A stretch of DNA of 64,000 nucleotides, from positions 62,001-126,000 of the forward strand of contig NZ_JACRSQ010000009.1 of NCBI RefSeq assembly GCF_014384895.1. Direction: 5' to 3'. The DNA comes from Bianquea renquensis (GTDB taxonomy: Bacteria > Bacillota > Clostridia > Lachnospirales > Bianqueaceae). This document shows, piece by piece, positions 8,089 to 16,448 of the stretch (its first letter is position 1; every line of letters starts with the position of its first letter). The notes beneath the pieces are model-generated. The model was not told where the DNA came from and ran no database searches. It saw nothing but the letters and a program-made list of their open reading frames with translations. The translations under genes were made by a program, and so were the position numbers.

Positions 8089-8863
8089 CGGTGTGATTCG
8101 GTATGGGCTGTCTGGTATGCTGCTGGCTGCTGTCATCGCCACATCCATATGGCTTCCCTGGTCTATGATGCAGAAGGCGGAGGATGCGCTGGTCGGCCGT
8201 ATGTATGAAGAGAGTTTCAATCCGGCGGATGGGGGATATAAATACAGCGTCACGGCGGAAGAAAAGCGGCGGCTCTTTACCTATCTCGGCAGGGAGGGCG
8301 TGGCTTTGTTTTCCGATCCGACGGAGAAGACCCAGCTGACGCTGGAGCGAGCCCTTGACGCCTGTAAGAGGGAACTGGATACATGGGTGGAGCTAGGCAT
8401 TCTGCCTGAGTATTTTGCCCACATGAAATATGAGGTCTCTCCACAGTTCTTGACAATCTATGACCCGGATACTCCAGCGCTCAGCTATGATTTTTGGTTT
8501 TTTATACTGTATATCTATGATTTCGGGGAGGGAAACGATGAATACGATTTCCTGAATTTCCCTAATATCTTGGTCTATCTGGACGGGTACACAGGCGCCA
8601 TCTGTGATTTTTCCCTTTACTTTGACCAGCCTGATTGGAAGTTTATGGGTGGGGAAGAGTGGAGTATAGAAAACGCGATGAAGGCCTTTGGCGAGTACCA
8701 CGGCGTTGAGATTGACAAGATTGGCATCCAGAATATAGAGTACGGTGACTTTACCTTTGTCCAATATAAAGCCACACTGCGGTATGAGGATGTGTGGATC
8801 CTGGGCAATGTGGTAGAAGATTGGGGAATGCATCTGGGGTGGGCACTTGAAGAGGGTGGATAA
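8078..8863 (+). CDS. Uncharacterised membrane-anchored protein linked to a two-component system
   Basis: I do not recognise a family. The 261-residue product has one N-terminal membrane segment (about 8-28) followed by an extracytoplasmic domain rich in Tyr, Trp and acidic residues, for example TLRYEDVWILGNVVEDWGM. The start at 8078 overlaps the kinase gene by 11 bp and follows AGGTGAGT, so translation is coupled to the kinase. This arrangement suggests an accessory protein that modulates or is monitored by the sensor kinase, much as YycH/YycI-like proteins attend WalK, but no sequence similarity to those is claimed. The Met-regulated operon that follows has its own promoter. Confidence 0.7.
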   Translation: MKGSGVIRYGLSGMLLAAVIATSIWLPWSMMQKAEDALVGRMYEESFNPADGGYKYSVTAEEKRRLFTYLGREGVALFSDPTEKTQLTLERALDACKRELDTWVELGILPEYFAHMKYEVSPQFLTIYDPDTPALSYDFWFFILYIYDFGEGNDEYDFLNFPNILVYLDGYTGAICDFSLYFDQPDWKFMGGEEWSIENAMKAFGEYHGVEIDKIGIQNIEYGDFTFVQYKATLRYEDVWILGNVVEDWGMHLGWALEEGG

Positions 8864-8900
8864 TCCGGGGATTGAAACTTGTAGATTTCAAATTCGAAAC

Positions 8901-8929
8901 TTGACAAATAGCGTGATGGCTGATATAAT
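8901..8929 (+). promoter_or_regulatory. Consensus promoter of the methionine operon
   Basis: TTGACA (8901-8906), a 17-bp spacer and TATAAT (8924-8929) match the sigma-A consensus at all twelve positions. Transcription should begin near 8936, at the start of the T-box leader. Confidence 0.9.
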
Positions 8930-8935
8930 GGAAGC

Positions 8936-9240
8936 TACAAAAAGAAGCAATGAAGAGAAGAGTAGGCGCTGAGATGACCTGGCAGAGAGCTTCCGACACG
9001 GTGAAAGGAAGCAGGTGTGGCAGCGCTGAAGATGGCCTCTGAGCCGCGCGGTTGAGACTTTTGTGTTGAGACGGCGACGGGACCGCCCGTTATAGCGGCA
9101 GGGTATAAAGCTGGCGTTTCTACGCCTCGCCGGTTCGTACCTGATGAGGCGTCTGCTGTGAGGCAGGCGCGAATCCAAGGTGGTAACACGAAGCGTTCGC
9201 TCTCGTCCTCGGCTGTGATAGGGGATGGGAGTTTTTTATT
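8936..9240 (+). promoter_or_regulatory. T-box riboswitch, methionine-specific
   Basis: The roughly 300-nt leader has the T-box motif AAGGTGGTAACACG (9177-9190) and a Stem I with the AGAGAGC-type distal element. The likely specifier codon is ATG (9032-9034) in the context GAAGATGGCC. The antiterminator bulge TGGT (9181-9184) pairs with an ACCA tRNA end, in agreement with the A discriminator base of tRNA-Met. The terminator stem is 9200-9210 with 9221-9231, eleven pairs including G-U, followed by TTTTTT at 9232-9237. Uncharged tRNA-Met should stabilise the antiterminator and let transcription pass into metNIQ-metA. The downstream genes independently support methionine specificity. Confidence 0.92.
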
Positions 9241-9261
9241 TTCCGGAAAGGATGTGGAACC

Positions 9262-10011
9262 ATGATTCGTACAGAGGGCCTGACGAAAGTGTATGAGAGC
9301 AAAAGCGGCAGGCAGGAAGCCTTGCAGGATGTCTCGATTCATGTGGACAAAGGCGATATATTCGGTATTATCGGAATGAGCGGGGCGGGAAAGAGCACAC
9401 TTTTGCGCTTGATCGGTATGCTGGAGCAGCCGACGAGCGGCAAGGTCTGGATCCAGGGACAGGATGTGTCAATGTTAACGCAAGGGCAACAAAAAGAGCA
9501 GCGAAAAAAGTTGGGGATCGTCTTCCAGGGCTATAATCTTTTGATGCAAAAGACGGTCCGGGAGAATGTAGAATTTCCCCTGCGGCTTTCCAAAACGCCT
9601 AGAACCCAAAGGCGAGAGAGGGCGCAGGAACTGTTGAAAGTCGTCGGATTGGGGGATCGGGAGGGAGCATATCCCGCCCAGCTCTCAGGCGGTCAGAAAC
9701 AGCGGGTCGCCATTGCCAGGGCATTAGCGCCCAATCCTGAGCTATTGCTTCTGGACGAGCCAACCAGCGCGCTGGATAGCTTCACGACGGCATCCATCCT
9801 AGAACTCCTACAGGATTTGAACAAGCGAATGGGCATTACCATCGTCATCATTACCCATGAGATCGGCGTGGTGGAGCGAGTGTGTAACAAGACGGCGGTT
9901 CTGGATTTAAGCCGCGTGGCGGAGCAGGGATATACCAGCGAAGTCATGGCGAATCCCAGAGCCGAGGCGACGAGACGCCTACTTGGATTGGGAGGTGGAT
10001 TTCATGGTTGA
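9262..10011 (+). CDS. metN: Methionine ABC transporter ATP-binding protein
   Basis: The 249-residue ATPase has Walker A GMSGAGKST near residues 38-46, Q-loop IVFQGYNLL, signature LSGGQKQR, Walker B LLLLDEPTSALD and the switch His in ITHEIG. It powers uptake of D/L-methionine together with MetI and MetQ. Typical MetN proteins have about 340 residues with a C-terminal NIL domain that binds methionine and shuts the transporter; here the protein ends soon after the ATPase core, so transinhibition is probably absent. The gene lies right after the T-box terminator and overlaps metI by 8 bp. Confidence 0.9.
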   Translation: MIRTEGLTKVYESKSGRQEALQDVSIHVDKGDIFGIIGMSGAGKSTLLRLIGMLEQPTSGKVWIQGQDVSMLTQGQQKEQRKKLGIVFQGYNLLMQKTVRENVEFPLRLSKTPRTQRRERAQELLKVVGLGDREGAYPAQLSGGQKQRVAIARALAPNPELLLLDEPTSALDSFTTASILELLQDLNKRMGITIVIITHEIGVVERVCNKTAVLDLSRVAEQGYTSEVMANPRAEATRRLLGLGGGFHG

Positions 10012-10660
10012 CTATATTCCAATCCTTGCTAAAGGGACGCTGGAGACTCTCTACATGACGGTCATGTCCACGCTCTTCTCCTATTTGTTTGGGCTTCCCC
10101 TGGGCGTCTGGGTTTACATAACGCAGAAGGGCAATCTGCGGCCCAATCGCGGGCTGAATATGATACTGTCCTGGATCGTTAACATCGGCCGGTCGATTCC
10201 CTTTATTATACTCATCGTAGCCCTCATTCCCTTCACTCGTCTGATCGTAGGGACGGCCATTGGCCCGACAGCGGCCATTGTGCCGCTGATCGTGGCGGCA
10301 ATTCCCTTTGTGGCGCGGATGGTGGAAAGTTCTCTGGAGGAACTGGACCGGGGCGTGATTGAGGCGGCCAAGGCCATGGGGGCCTCGGACCTCCAGATTA
10401 TTCTGCATGTATGCCTTCCCGAGGCGGTTCCGTCCATCATCCGTGGAGTTTCCATCACGGCCATTACCCTGGTGGGGTATTCGGCGATGGCAGGAGCCGT
10501 CGGAGGGAGAGGCCTGGGAGACATCGCCATCCGCTACGGCTATCAGCGGTATCAGGGCGATGTCATGTGGATAACGGTAGTTTTGTTGGTCATTATCGTG
10601 GCCATGATACAGTTTGCGTTTAACACCCTGGCGAGGGTGATTGATAAACGAAATAAATAG
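10004..10660 (+). CDS. metI: Methionine ABC transporter permease
   Basis: The 218-residue membrane protein has about five membrane segments and the coupling-helix region EAAKAMGASDLQIILHVCLPEA that contacts the ATPase. It is of the usual MetI length. I set the start at 10004 because GGAGG precedes it by 8 nt; it overlaps the metN stop by 8 bp. The GGRGLGDIAIRYGYQRY motif near the C-terminus is typical of MetI. Confidence 0.93.
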   Translation: MVDYIPILAKGTLETLYMTVMSTLFSYLFGLPLGVWVYITQKGNLRPNRGLNMILSWIVNIGRSIPFIILIVALIPFTRLIVGTAIGPTAAIVPLIVAAIPFVARMVESSLEELDRGVIEAAKAMGASDLQIILHVCLPEAVPSIIRGVSITAITLVGYSAMAGAVGGRGLGDIAIRYGYQRYQGDVMWITVVLLVIIVAMIQFAFNTLARVIDKRNK

Positions 10661-10674
10661 AGGAGGATTTTGCT

Positions 10675-11481
10675 ATGAAGAAACTATGGTATATTGCACT
10701 TGCGCTGCTGTTGGCCGTCAGCCTGCCGGGCTGCGGCTCAAAGAAAGAAGACAAGACGATCAAAGTCGGGGCCTCGGCGTCTCCCCATGCGGAGATCTTA
10801 GAAGCTGCCAAACCTCTCCTGGAGAAGGAAGGCTACACCCTTGAGATCGTGGAATTCTCAGATTACGTTCTGCCCAATGAATCCCTGAACAACAAGGAGT
10901 TGGACGCCAACTACTTCCAACATGAACCCTATATGCAGGATTTCAATGAGAAGAAGAATGGAAAGCTCCTAGCTGCCGCTTACATCCACTTTGAGCCCAT
11001 GAGCGCCTACTCCAAATCCATATCAAAGCTGGATGAGCTCAAGGATGGCGATACAGTGGCAATCCCCAATGATACGACCAACGAGGCTAGAGCCCTGAAT
11101 CTGCTTCAGGCCCAGGGATTGATCAAGCTAAAGGAGGGAGTTGGACTGGAAGCGACCCCGCTGGATATCGTGGAGAATCTGAAGAATCTCCAATTCTCCG
11201 AATTAGCGGCGGAACAACTGCCTCGAGCCTTGGACGATGCGGCCATGGCCGTGATCAATTCAAATTATGCACTCTCGGGGAATGTGATCTCCTACATGTT
11301 GGAGGGGGTACAGGAGGATCGGGGGTCCGATCTGGCCAAACAGTATACAAACGTCATCGCGGTGTACAGCGGCACAGAGAATTCGGAGAAGATCCAGGCG
11401 CTGATCAAAGCAGTGGAGAGCGATGAAGTCCGAGACTTTATTGAGACCAAATACGGCGGAGCTGTAATCCCTATGTTTTAA
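10675..11481 (+). CDS. metQ: Methionine-binding lipoprotein
   Basis: The 268-residue protein starts with a lipoprotein signal peptide ending in the lipobox LPGC (C20). The mature part has the NlpA/MetQ fold, recognisable by KVGASASPHAEIL and the ELDANYFQHEPYMQ motif that shapes the methionine pocket. It captures methionine at the cell surface and hands it to MetI. The ATG follows GAGGAGG, 14 bp after the metI stop. A strong hairpin follows the gene at 11491-11523. Confidence 0.94.
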   Translation: MKKLWYIALALLLAVSLPGCGSKKEDKTIKVGASASPHAEILEAAKPLLEKEGYTLEIVEFSDYVLPNESLNNKELDANYFQHEPYMQDFNEKKNGKLLAAAYIHFEPMSAYSKSISKLDELKDGDTVAIPNDTTNEARALNLLQAQGLIKLKEGVGLEATPLDIVENLKNLQFSELAAEQLPRALDDAAMAVINSNYALSGNVISYMLEGVQEDRGSDLAKQYTNVIAVYSGTENSEKIQALIKAVESDEVRDFIETKYGGAVIPMF

Positions 11482-11490
11482 ATGTGGAGT

Positions 11491-11523
11491 GGAATCTCCC
11501 TTGTTGGCAGTAAGGGGGGTTCC
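11491..11523 (+). other. 12-bp hairpin between metQ and metA
   Basis: GGAATCTCCCTT (11491-11502) pairs with AAGGGGGGTTCC (11512-11523) with two G-U pairs around a 9-nt loop. There is no T-run, so it is more likely an mRNA-stabilising or processing hairpin than a full terminator. It would let metNIQ be expressed at a different level from metA. Confidence 0.5.
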
Positions 11524-11575
11524 ATTGCCATCTTAGTCAAGTCCGGACCTGAATCCATAGAAAGGATGCAATGCC

Positions 11576-12481
11576 ATGCCAATTAAAGTGCCAAATAATC
11601 TGCCGGCTGCCCAGATCTTGATGAAGGAACAGATCTTCATTATGCCGGAGGAACGGGCGATTCATCAGGATATTCGGGAACTGCGCATCGCCATTCTAAA
11701 TTTGATGCCCTTGAAACAGCAGACGGAAGTGCAGCTCCTGAAGCTAATCGCCAATTCACCTTTGCAGGTGGAGGTTACGCTCCTAGCCATCTCGTCCTAT
11801 GAGGCCAAGAATACGTCGAAAGAATACCTCCTGACCTTTTATAAAACCTTTGACGAAGTGAAGGATCAAAAATTTGACGGCGTGATTATCACCGGTGCGC
11901 CTGTGGAGATGATGGAATTCGAGGATGTGGCGTATTGGCCGGAGCTGTGCAGGATCATGGAGTGGACGAAGACCCACGTCACGTCAACCCTCCACATCTG
12001 CTGGGGGGCCCAGGCCGGCCTGTATTATCATTATGGTATCCCCAAAAAACAGCTGCCGGAAAAGATGTTTGGAGTCTTTCGCCACAAAAGAATTCATGAA
12101 AATTTCAATCTGATCCGAGGATTTGATGATGAGTTTTTAGCACCCCACTCGAGACATACCTACACGCCCCTGGAAGAGATGGAAAAACATCCGGAGCTGC
12201 TTATACTCTGTACGTCCCAGGAGGCGGGGCTGTATCTGGCCTCGTCTCTGGATGGGAAGCAAATCTTCGTAACAGGACATTCTGAATACGATTCCTATAC
12301 GCTAAAGGATGAGTATTTCCGGGACCTGGACAAAGGCCTGCCTATCGCCATGCCCAAAAATTATTTTCCCGATGATGACTGCCACAAAACTCCCATCAAA
12401 ACATGGCGGAGTCACGCCAATCTCCTATTTTCCAACTGGCTCAATTACTACGTGTATCAGGAGACCCCTTACGAATTTTAG
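11576..12481 (+). CDS. metA: Homoserine O-acetyltransferase (MetA family)
   Basis: The 301-residue enzyme activates homoserine for methionine synthesis. Catalytic residues are in the expected places: C142 (HICWGAQAG), H235 and E237 (TGHSEYDS). Residue 111 is Glu (GAPVE), which work on the MetA family links to acetyl-CoA use, whereas Gly at this place gives succinyl-CoA use; acetylation is therefore the likely reaction. It is the last gene of the T-box operon, so uptake and synthesis share one control. Its stop overlaps the end of the convergent flippase gene by 4 bp, leaving no room for a separate terminator. Confidence 0.94.
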   Translation: MPIKVPNNLPAAQILMKEQIFIMPEERAIHQDIRELRIAILNLMPLKQQTEVQLLKLIANSPLQVEVTLLAISSYEAKNTSKEYLLTFYKTFDEVKDQKFDGVIITGAPVEMMEFEDVAYWPELCRIMEWTKTHVTSTLHICWGAQAGLYYHYGIPKKQLPEKMFGVFRHKRIHENFNLIRGFDDEFLAPHSRHTYTPLEEMEKHPELLILCTSQEAGLYLASSLDGKQIFVTGHSEYDSYTLKDEYFRDLDKGLPIAMPKNYFPDDDCHKTPIKTWRSHANLLFSNWLNYYVYQETPYEF

Positions 12482-14022
12482 TGGATCATTTTTTTGATCT
12501 CCTGCATATCATTTTTGGAGAGGGCCGATGTGCCCAGAACGCCGAGGAAGTAGAGGAGCGAGCAGACAAGTCCTAGCAGCAATATGGAGACCGGCAGAGA
12601 AAAATGCGGGTAGATGAGATGGCTGCCAAGAAAGACGCTGACGAGGATCGAGGCGGCCGCGGCTAAAAGCGGTTTGAAGAAAATTTGGTTGAAGGAAAGG
12701 CGCATGTTGGCAGTCGATAGGAGTTTGCGCAGATTTAGAATGGACGCCAGAATGCTGCTGAGAAACATGCCGGCGATAAAGGCGTTGAAGCCATACTGAG
12801 GCACGAAGTATAGAAGGATCAGGATTCGCAGGGCATCGCTAATCAGATTGTGGAGAAATGAATAATTGTGGAGCCCCAATCCGTTGAGCAGGCCACCGAG
12901 AGTGGATTGTAGATAGAGGAAGGGGCATAAAAATGAGAGAATGAACAGAAGATTGCCCACAGTGGGCTGATGATAGAGAAAAAGACCGAGGGGACGTCCC
13001 AAGGTGGCGAAGAGCGCCGTGAACAGGAAAGCGATCAAAAAAGTGAAGCGCAGGGATTTGGAAATCGCGGATTGAATCCGGTGGTTGTTGGATACGGCTT
13101 GTGCCTGGGCGACCATGGGCAGGAGATTCATGGACAGGGCGCTGGTCAGAAGCGAAGGGAATGTGATGATCGGCATTGCCATACCGCTGAACTCACCGAA
13201 GAGGCTGAGAGACTGCGATGCGTCCAGGCCATACCGCTTTAGGGCTGAGGGGATCATAATGTTTTCAAAGCTGGATAGAACCTGGGAGATGGCGCGGTTC
13301 GCTGTCAATGGAATCGCCATAGCCAACAGAGATGTTATGAGGGCAAGAGTCGCCTTGCGCTGTCCCTCCATGGCGGAGGCGCGATTTTTTTTGCGCTCCC
13401 AGGAATAGGCGCAGGAGGCGTATAGACAGGATACGGTGTCGCCGGCCACGGTTCCGATGACGGCCATCTTACACATGGCTTCCAGCCCTTTGGGAACCAT
13501 GAGCGGCGCGATAAAAAAGATGACCAGCATTCTCGACACCTGCTCGAGGACCTGGTCGATGGCGGGGACAGTCATTTTTTGAATACCATAAAAATAAGCT
13601 TTAATACAGGAAGAGGTCACGCAGAAGGGCAGCGCCAGACTGACGATTCGAATCGAGGAGGCGGTGCGGTTATCATGGAGAAAGTGAACGGCGATAAAAT
13701 CCGCCTGGGTTATCAGAAGCCCCACAAAGAGCAGGCTGGATATGGCGGCCATAGAACAGCCGACCAAGAGAATCCGGGACATGTTGCGATCATTTCGGTT
13801 GGCCTTTTCAGCGGCCACCAGTTTGGATATGGCGAGATAGATGCCCGATGCACAGAAGGTATAGGCAAGGAAATAGACCGGAGAGATGAGTTGAAAAAGT
13901 CCCATACCCTCCGATCCCATAATATTGGATATGTAGATGCGGTACAGAAATCCAAGGAGCCGGGAAATGAGGCCAGCGGCTACAAGAATCAGGGTTCCAG
14001 TGAGAAATGAGTTTTTTCGCAT
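12478..14022 (-). CDS. SpoVB/MurJ-like polysaccharide flippase (MATE/MOP superfamily)
   Basis: The protein of about 514 residues has some 14 membrane segments and the N-terminal signature GLISRLLGFLYRIYISNIMG of the stage V sporulation protein B group. Members flip lipid-linked cell-wall or polysaccharide precursors across the membrane; SpoVB acts in spore cortex formation. I chose ATG 14022, with AGGA just upstream on the minus strand, over the TTG six codons earlier. It is divergent from the NifH-like gene and convergent with metA. Confidence 0.88.
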   Translation of the reverse strand: MRKNSFLTGTLILVAAGLISRLLGFLYRIYISNIMGSEGMGLFQLISPVYFLAYTFCASGIYLAISKLVAAEKANRNDRNMSRILLVGCSMAAISSLLFVGLLITQADFIAVHFLHDNRTASSIRIVSLALPFCVTSSCIKAYFYGIQKMTVPAIDQVLEQVSRMLVIFFIAPLMVPKGLEAMCKMAVIGTVAGDTVSCLYASCAYSWERKKNRASAMEGQRKATLALITSLLAMAIPLTANRAISQVLSSFENIMIPSALKRYGLDASQSLSLFGEFSGMAMPIITFPSLLTSALSMNLLPMVAQAQAVSNNHRIQSAISKSLRFTFLIAFLFTALFATLGRPLGLFLYHQPTVGNLLFILSFLCPFLYLQSTLGGLLNGLGLHNYSFLHNLISDALRILILLYFVPQYGFNAFIAGMFLSSILASILNLRKLLSTANMRLSFNQIFFKPLLAAAASILVSVFLGSHLIYPHFSLPVSILLLGLVCSLLYFLGVLGTSALSKNDMQEIKKMIH

Positions 14023-14109
14023 GTGGTGTCCTGCTTTCAAAAGTCTGGTACCATCCTATTCCAAAACGTACCGGCCTATGACAGACAATCAAAAATTTGG
14101 AGGGACAGC

Positions 14110-15006
14110 ATGGCGAAACGAATCTGTTTTTCAGGTAAAAGCGGCATAGGAAAATCCGTGATACTCTCCAACCTCAGCGAGGCTTTGGCCCGGATGGGAT
14201 ATGGTGTATTGCAGATTGGCAATGACTGCGGTATGACCTCGACCTTCCTGCTGATGAAGGGCCAGGAGATGCCCGCCATGATGGAGGAGTACCGGGAAAA
14301 GTATACCGTTTCGGCAAAGGAGTATATCGCAGAGAGCCCGTGTGGCGTCTACTGCCTGGAACTAGGCGGTATCGCAGCTGGCTGCGGCTGCCAGGCGCGG
14401 AGTGTCAGCATTGCAGATGAAATTCTGCGAGAACAGCGGATTGAGGAGCAGTTGGGGCTAGATTTTATTTTGTACGATATCTCCGGGGACATTCCCTGTA
14501 CGGGATATAGTCTTCCTGTGCGAGACGGAACAATGCAAGAGAGCATCATCGTGACCAGTGGCGCCTACTCCTCCATTTCCACTGCCAACAGCATTTTGAC
14601 AGCCATACTGAAAATCAGGAAAAGTCAGGAATTTCCCATTCGCCTGCTGGGCAGCGGCGCGGAGGATGGTAGGACCGAGGAGCGTTTGACAGAGTATAGC
14701 CGGCAAACAGGGGTGGAGATTCTGGATTTTCTTCATTGCGATGGGGAGATTCACCGGCTTGCCGGGAAAGGGCGCACTGTCTGGGAAGCGGAGCCACATT
14801 CGCTGGCGGCTGCGCAGATTCGGGGAATCGCAGAGCGGCTGTTACAAGATCCAGTGGGCAATCCTTTGCAAGCCATGGACCGCAGGGAGCTCTTTCTCTG
14901 GTCACGCCGCTGGGCCGGCGGCGGGTGGGGGAGTGAGAGCATCGAGCCCTGTCGGAGAAATTTCGAGGAGGCGGATGAGGGTGGAACTGGATCTTGCCAT
15001 CAATGA
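14110..15006 (+). CDS. NifH-like [4Fe-4S] P-loop ATPase, orphan
   Basis: The 298-residue protein aligns along its length with nitrogenase iron protein and its relatives. It keeps the NifH-type P-loop GKSGIGKS at residues 9-16 with both lysines. It also keeps both cysteines that would bridge a [4Fe-4S] cluster between two subunits: C94 (AGCGCQARS) and C130 (DISGDIPC), close to C97 and C132 of NifH. A homodimeric electron-donating ATPase is the natural inference. No NifDK-type partner is in the window; the next gene, overlapping by 32 bp, is a D-aminoacylase-like amidohydrolase. The start at 14110 follows TTGGAGGGACAGC. True nitrogen fixation is unlikely; the electron acceptor is unknown. Confidence 0.8.
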   Translation: MAKRICFSGKSGIGKSVILSNLSEALARMGYGVLQIGNDCGMTSTFLLMKGQEMPAMMEEYREKYTVSAKEYIAESPCGVYCLELGGIAAGCGCQARSVSIADEILREQRIEEQLGLDFILYDISGDIPCTGYSLPVRDGTMQESIIVTSGAYSSISTANSILTAILKIRKSQEFPIRLLGSGAEDGRTEERLTEYSRQTGVEILDFLHCDGEIHRLAGKGRTVWEAEPHSLAAAQIRGIAERLLQDPVGNPLQAMDRRELFLWSRRWAGGGWGSESIEPCRRNFEEADEGGTGSCHQ

Positions 15007-16342
15007 TGGAAGCGTAATCGATACGGAGAAGCGAAGGCGGCGGCCTCTCAATGTGGGCATACGCGGCGATAAAATTGTAGCGGTAACAGCGCAAAAGCTG
15101 AAAGCGAAGCGGGTTATCGATGCCTGCGGTCTCATCGTCAGCCCTGGATTCATCGATGTACACGCCCATTTAGATGGCGACGCCTATGGGGGAGAGCTAG
15201 CGGCCTGCCAGGGAATCACCACATCCATCGGAGGGAACTGTGGCTTGAGTCCCATCGAGATGGAAGATTTTTTTCAAGCGCAAGAGCGAGATGGATATCC
15301 GATTCACCAGGCGGAATACGTGGGGCATTCCTTTTCCCTGCGCCGGGAAGCCGGCCTGAAGAATCCCTATGTGCCTGCTTCGCCGGAGCAGATTGCCAGA
15401 ATGGAGTGCCTAGCGCAAAAGGCGCTGGAGGAGGGGGCCTGTGGCATTTCCTTTGGACTCGACTACTCCCCAGGCGCGTCGCTGGAGGAGATTCGAGCGC
15501 TGGCCGCCCTGTGCGCCGCCAAAGACCGGGTCATGCCGGTTCACACAAGATTGTTCACCAGGTACGACCTGGATTCCCTGACGGAGATTCTCAGTATCGC
15601 CAGGGATACAGGGGTGCGGCTGCTTTTTTCACATTTTGTGTACCAGTATGGCGAAGGGGATCTGGACAGTGCCCTTGAGATTGTGGACAAAGCTAGGGAC
15701 GCTGGATTGGATATCCATATTGACAGCGGGATGTACACGGATTGGGCCACATACATCCACACCGCAACCTATGACCTTCAGACGATCCACGACAATGGGA
15801 TGCATTTTCACGACATGATGGTGGCAACAGGGCCGTACATAGGTCAGCGCCTTGACTTCGAGTTATACGCGAAGATACGAAACGAGTACCCCGATGAATC
15901 CATCATTTACTGTAACCATTTGAAGGATGAAGCGCATCGGACATTGCGCTGTCCCTACGCCATGCCGTCAACGGACATGGGGGCGTATTCACCTGGAGAA
16001 GGACATCCGCAGATTGCCGGCACCTTCCCCAAGTTCATAAAGGATATGGTGCGAATTCGCGGGGAGCTGAGCCTGGAAGAGGCCCTCAGCAAAGCGACTC
16101 TGCTGCCTGCGAGACTCTTTGCTATCCCCGGGAAGGGCAAGATCGAGGAGGGCTTTGACGCGGATCTCACCGTCTTTGACTTTGACCGGCTGTCTGATTT
16201 GGCGGTGTATCCCGATCAAGGACGGCCGGACGCAAAGCCGGTTGGAATTGAATACGTTATGGTAGCGGGAAATTTGGTGGTGGACCAGGGAATCTATCAA
16301 AATTCACAAAGACCAGGCCGTGTCATACGATACATGCGATAA
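14975..16342 (+). CDS. N-acyl-D-amino-acid deacylase family amidohydrolase
   Basis: The 455-residue protein is a metal-dependent amidohydrolase of the D-aminoacylase/dihydroorotase-like group. It shows the metal-binding HxH (FIDVHAHLDG), an inner His (MPVHTR) and the family-typical HPQIAGTFPKFI near the C-terminus. These enzymes usually free D-amino acids from N-acyl forms, but the group contains many of unknown substrate. AGGAGG lies only 3 nt before ATG 14975; GTG 14981 has better spacing and is an alternative. The frame is open far upstream, but that part overlaps the NifH-like gene and looks noncoding. The tight overlap suggests a shared pathway with the NifH-like protein. Confidence 0.82.
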   Translation: MRVELDLAINDGSVIDTEKRRRRPLNVGIRGDKIVAVTAQKLKAKRVIDACGLIVSPGFIDVHAHLDGDAYGGELAACQGITTSIGGNCGLSPIEMEDFFQAQERDGYPIHQAEYVGHSFSLRREAGLKNPYVPASPEQIARMECLAQKALEEGACGISFGLDYSPGASLEEIRALAALCAAKDRVMPVHTRLFTRYDLDSLTEILSIARDTGVRLLFSHFVYQYGEGDLDSALEIVDKARDAGLDIHIDSGMYTDWATYIHTATYDLQTIHDNGMHFHDMMVATGPYIGQRLDFELYAKIRNEYPDESIIYCNHLKDEAHRTLRCPYAMPSTDMGAYSPGEGHPQIAGTFPKFIKDMVRIRGELSLEEALSKATLLPARLFAIPGKGKIEEGFDADLTVFDFDRLSDLAVYPDQGRPDAKPVGIEYVMVAGNLVVDQGIYQNSQRPGRVIRYMR

Positions 16343-16367
16343 AACAGAAAAAAATACTGACAGCCCC

Positions 16368-16396
16368 TTGACAAAATTGTGAAGGGGTGTTATGTT
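16368..16396 (+). promoter_or_regulatory. Promoter of the isc operon
   Basis: TTGACA (16368-16373), a 17-bp spacer and TATGTT (16391-16396). The operator-like inverted repeat lies just downstream. Confidence 0.7.
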
Positions 16397-16406
16397 ATAT
16401 ATAAAC

Positions 16407-16423
16407 CTGAGTAAAATACTCGG
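16407..16423. promoter_or_regulatory. Probable IscR operator
   Basis: CTGAGTA, AAA, TACTCGG forms a 7-bp inverted repeat with one mismatch, placed about 11 bp after the -10 box. Its position suits autorepression by the Rrf2-family regulator encoded immediately downstream. Confidence 0.6.
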
Positions 16424-16448
16424 AATTAAAAACAAGCGGGTGATTCAG

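Noticed and set aside
14741..14974. N-terminal extension of the amidohydrolase frame
   Set aside because: The 78 codons overlap the NifH-like gene in another frame; amidohydrolase similarity begins only after 14975, which has AGGAGG upstream.
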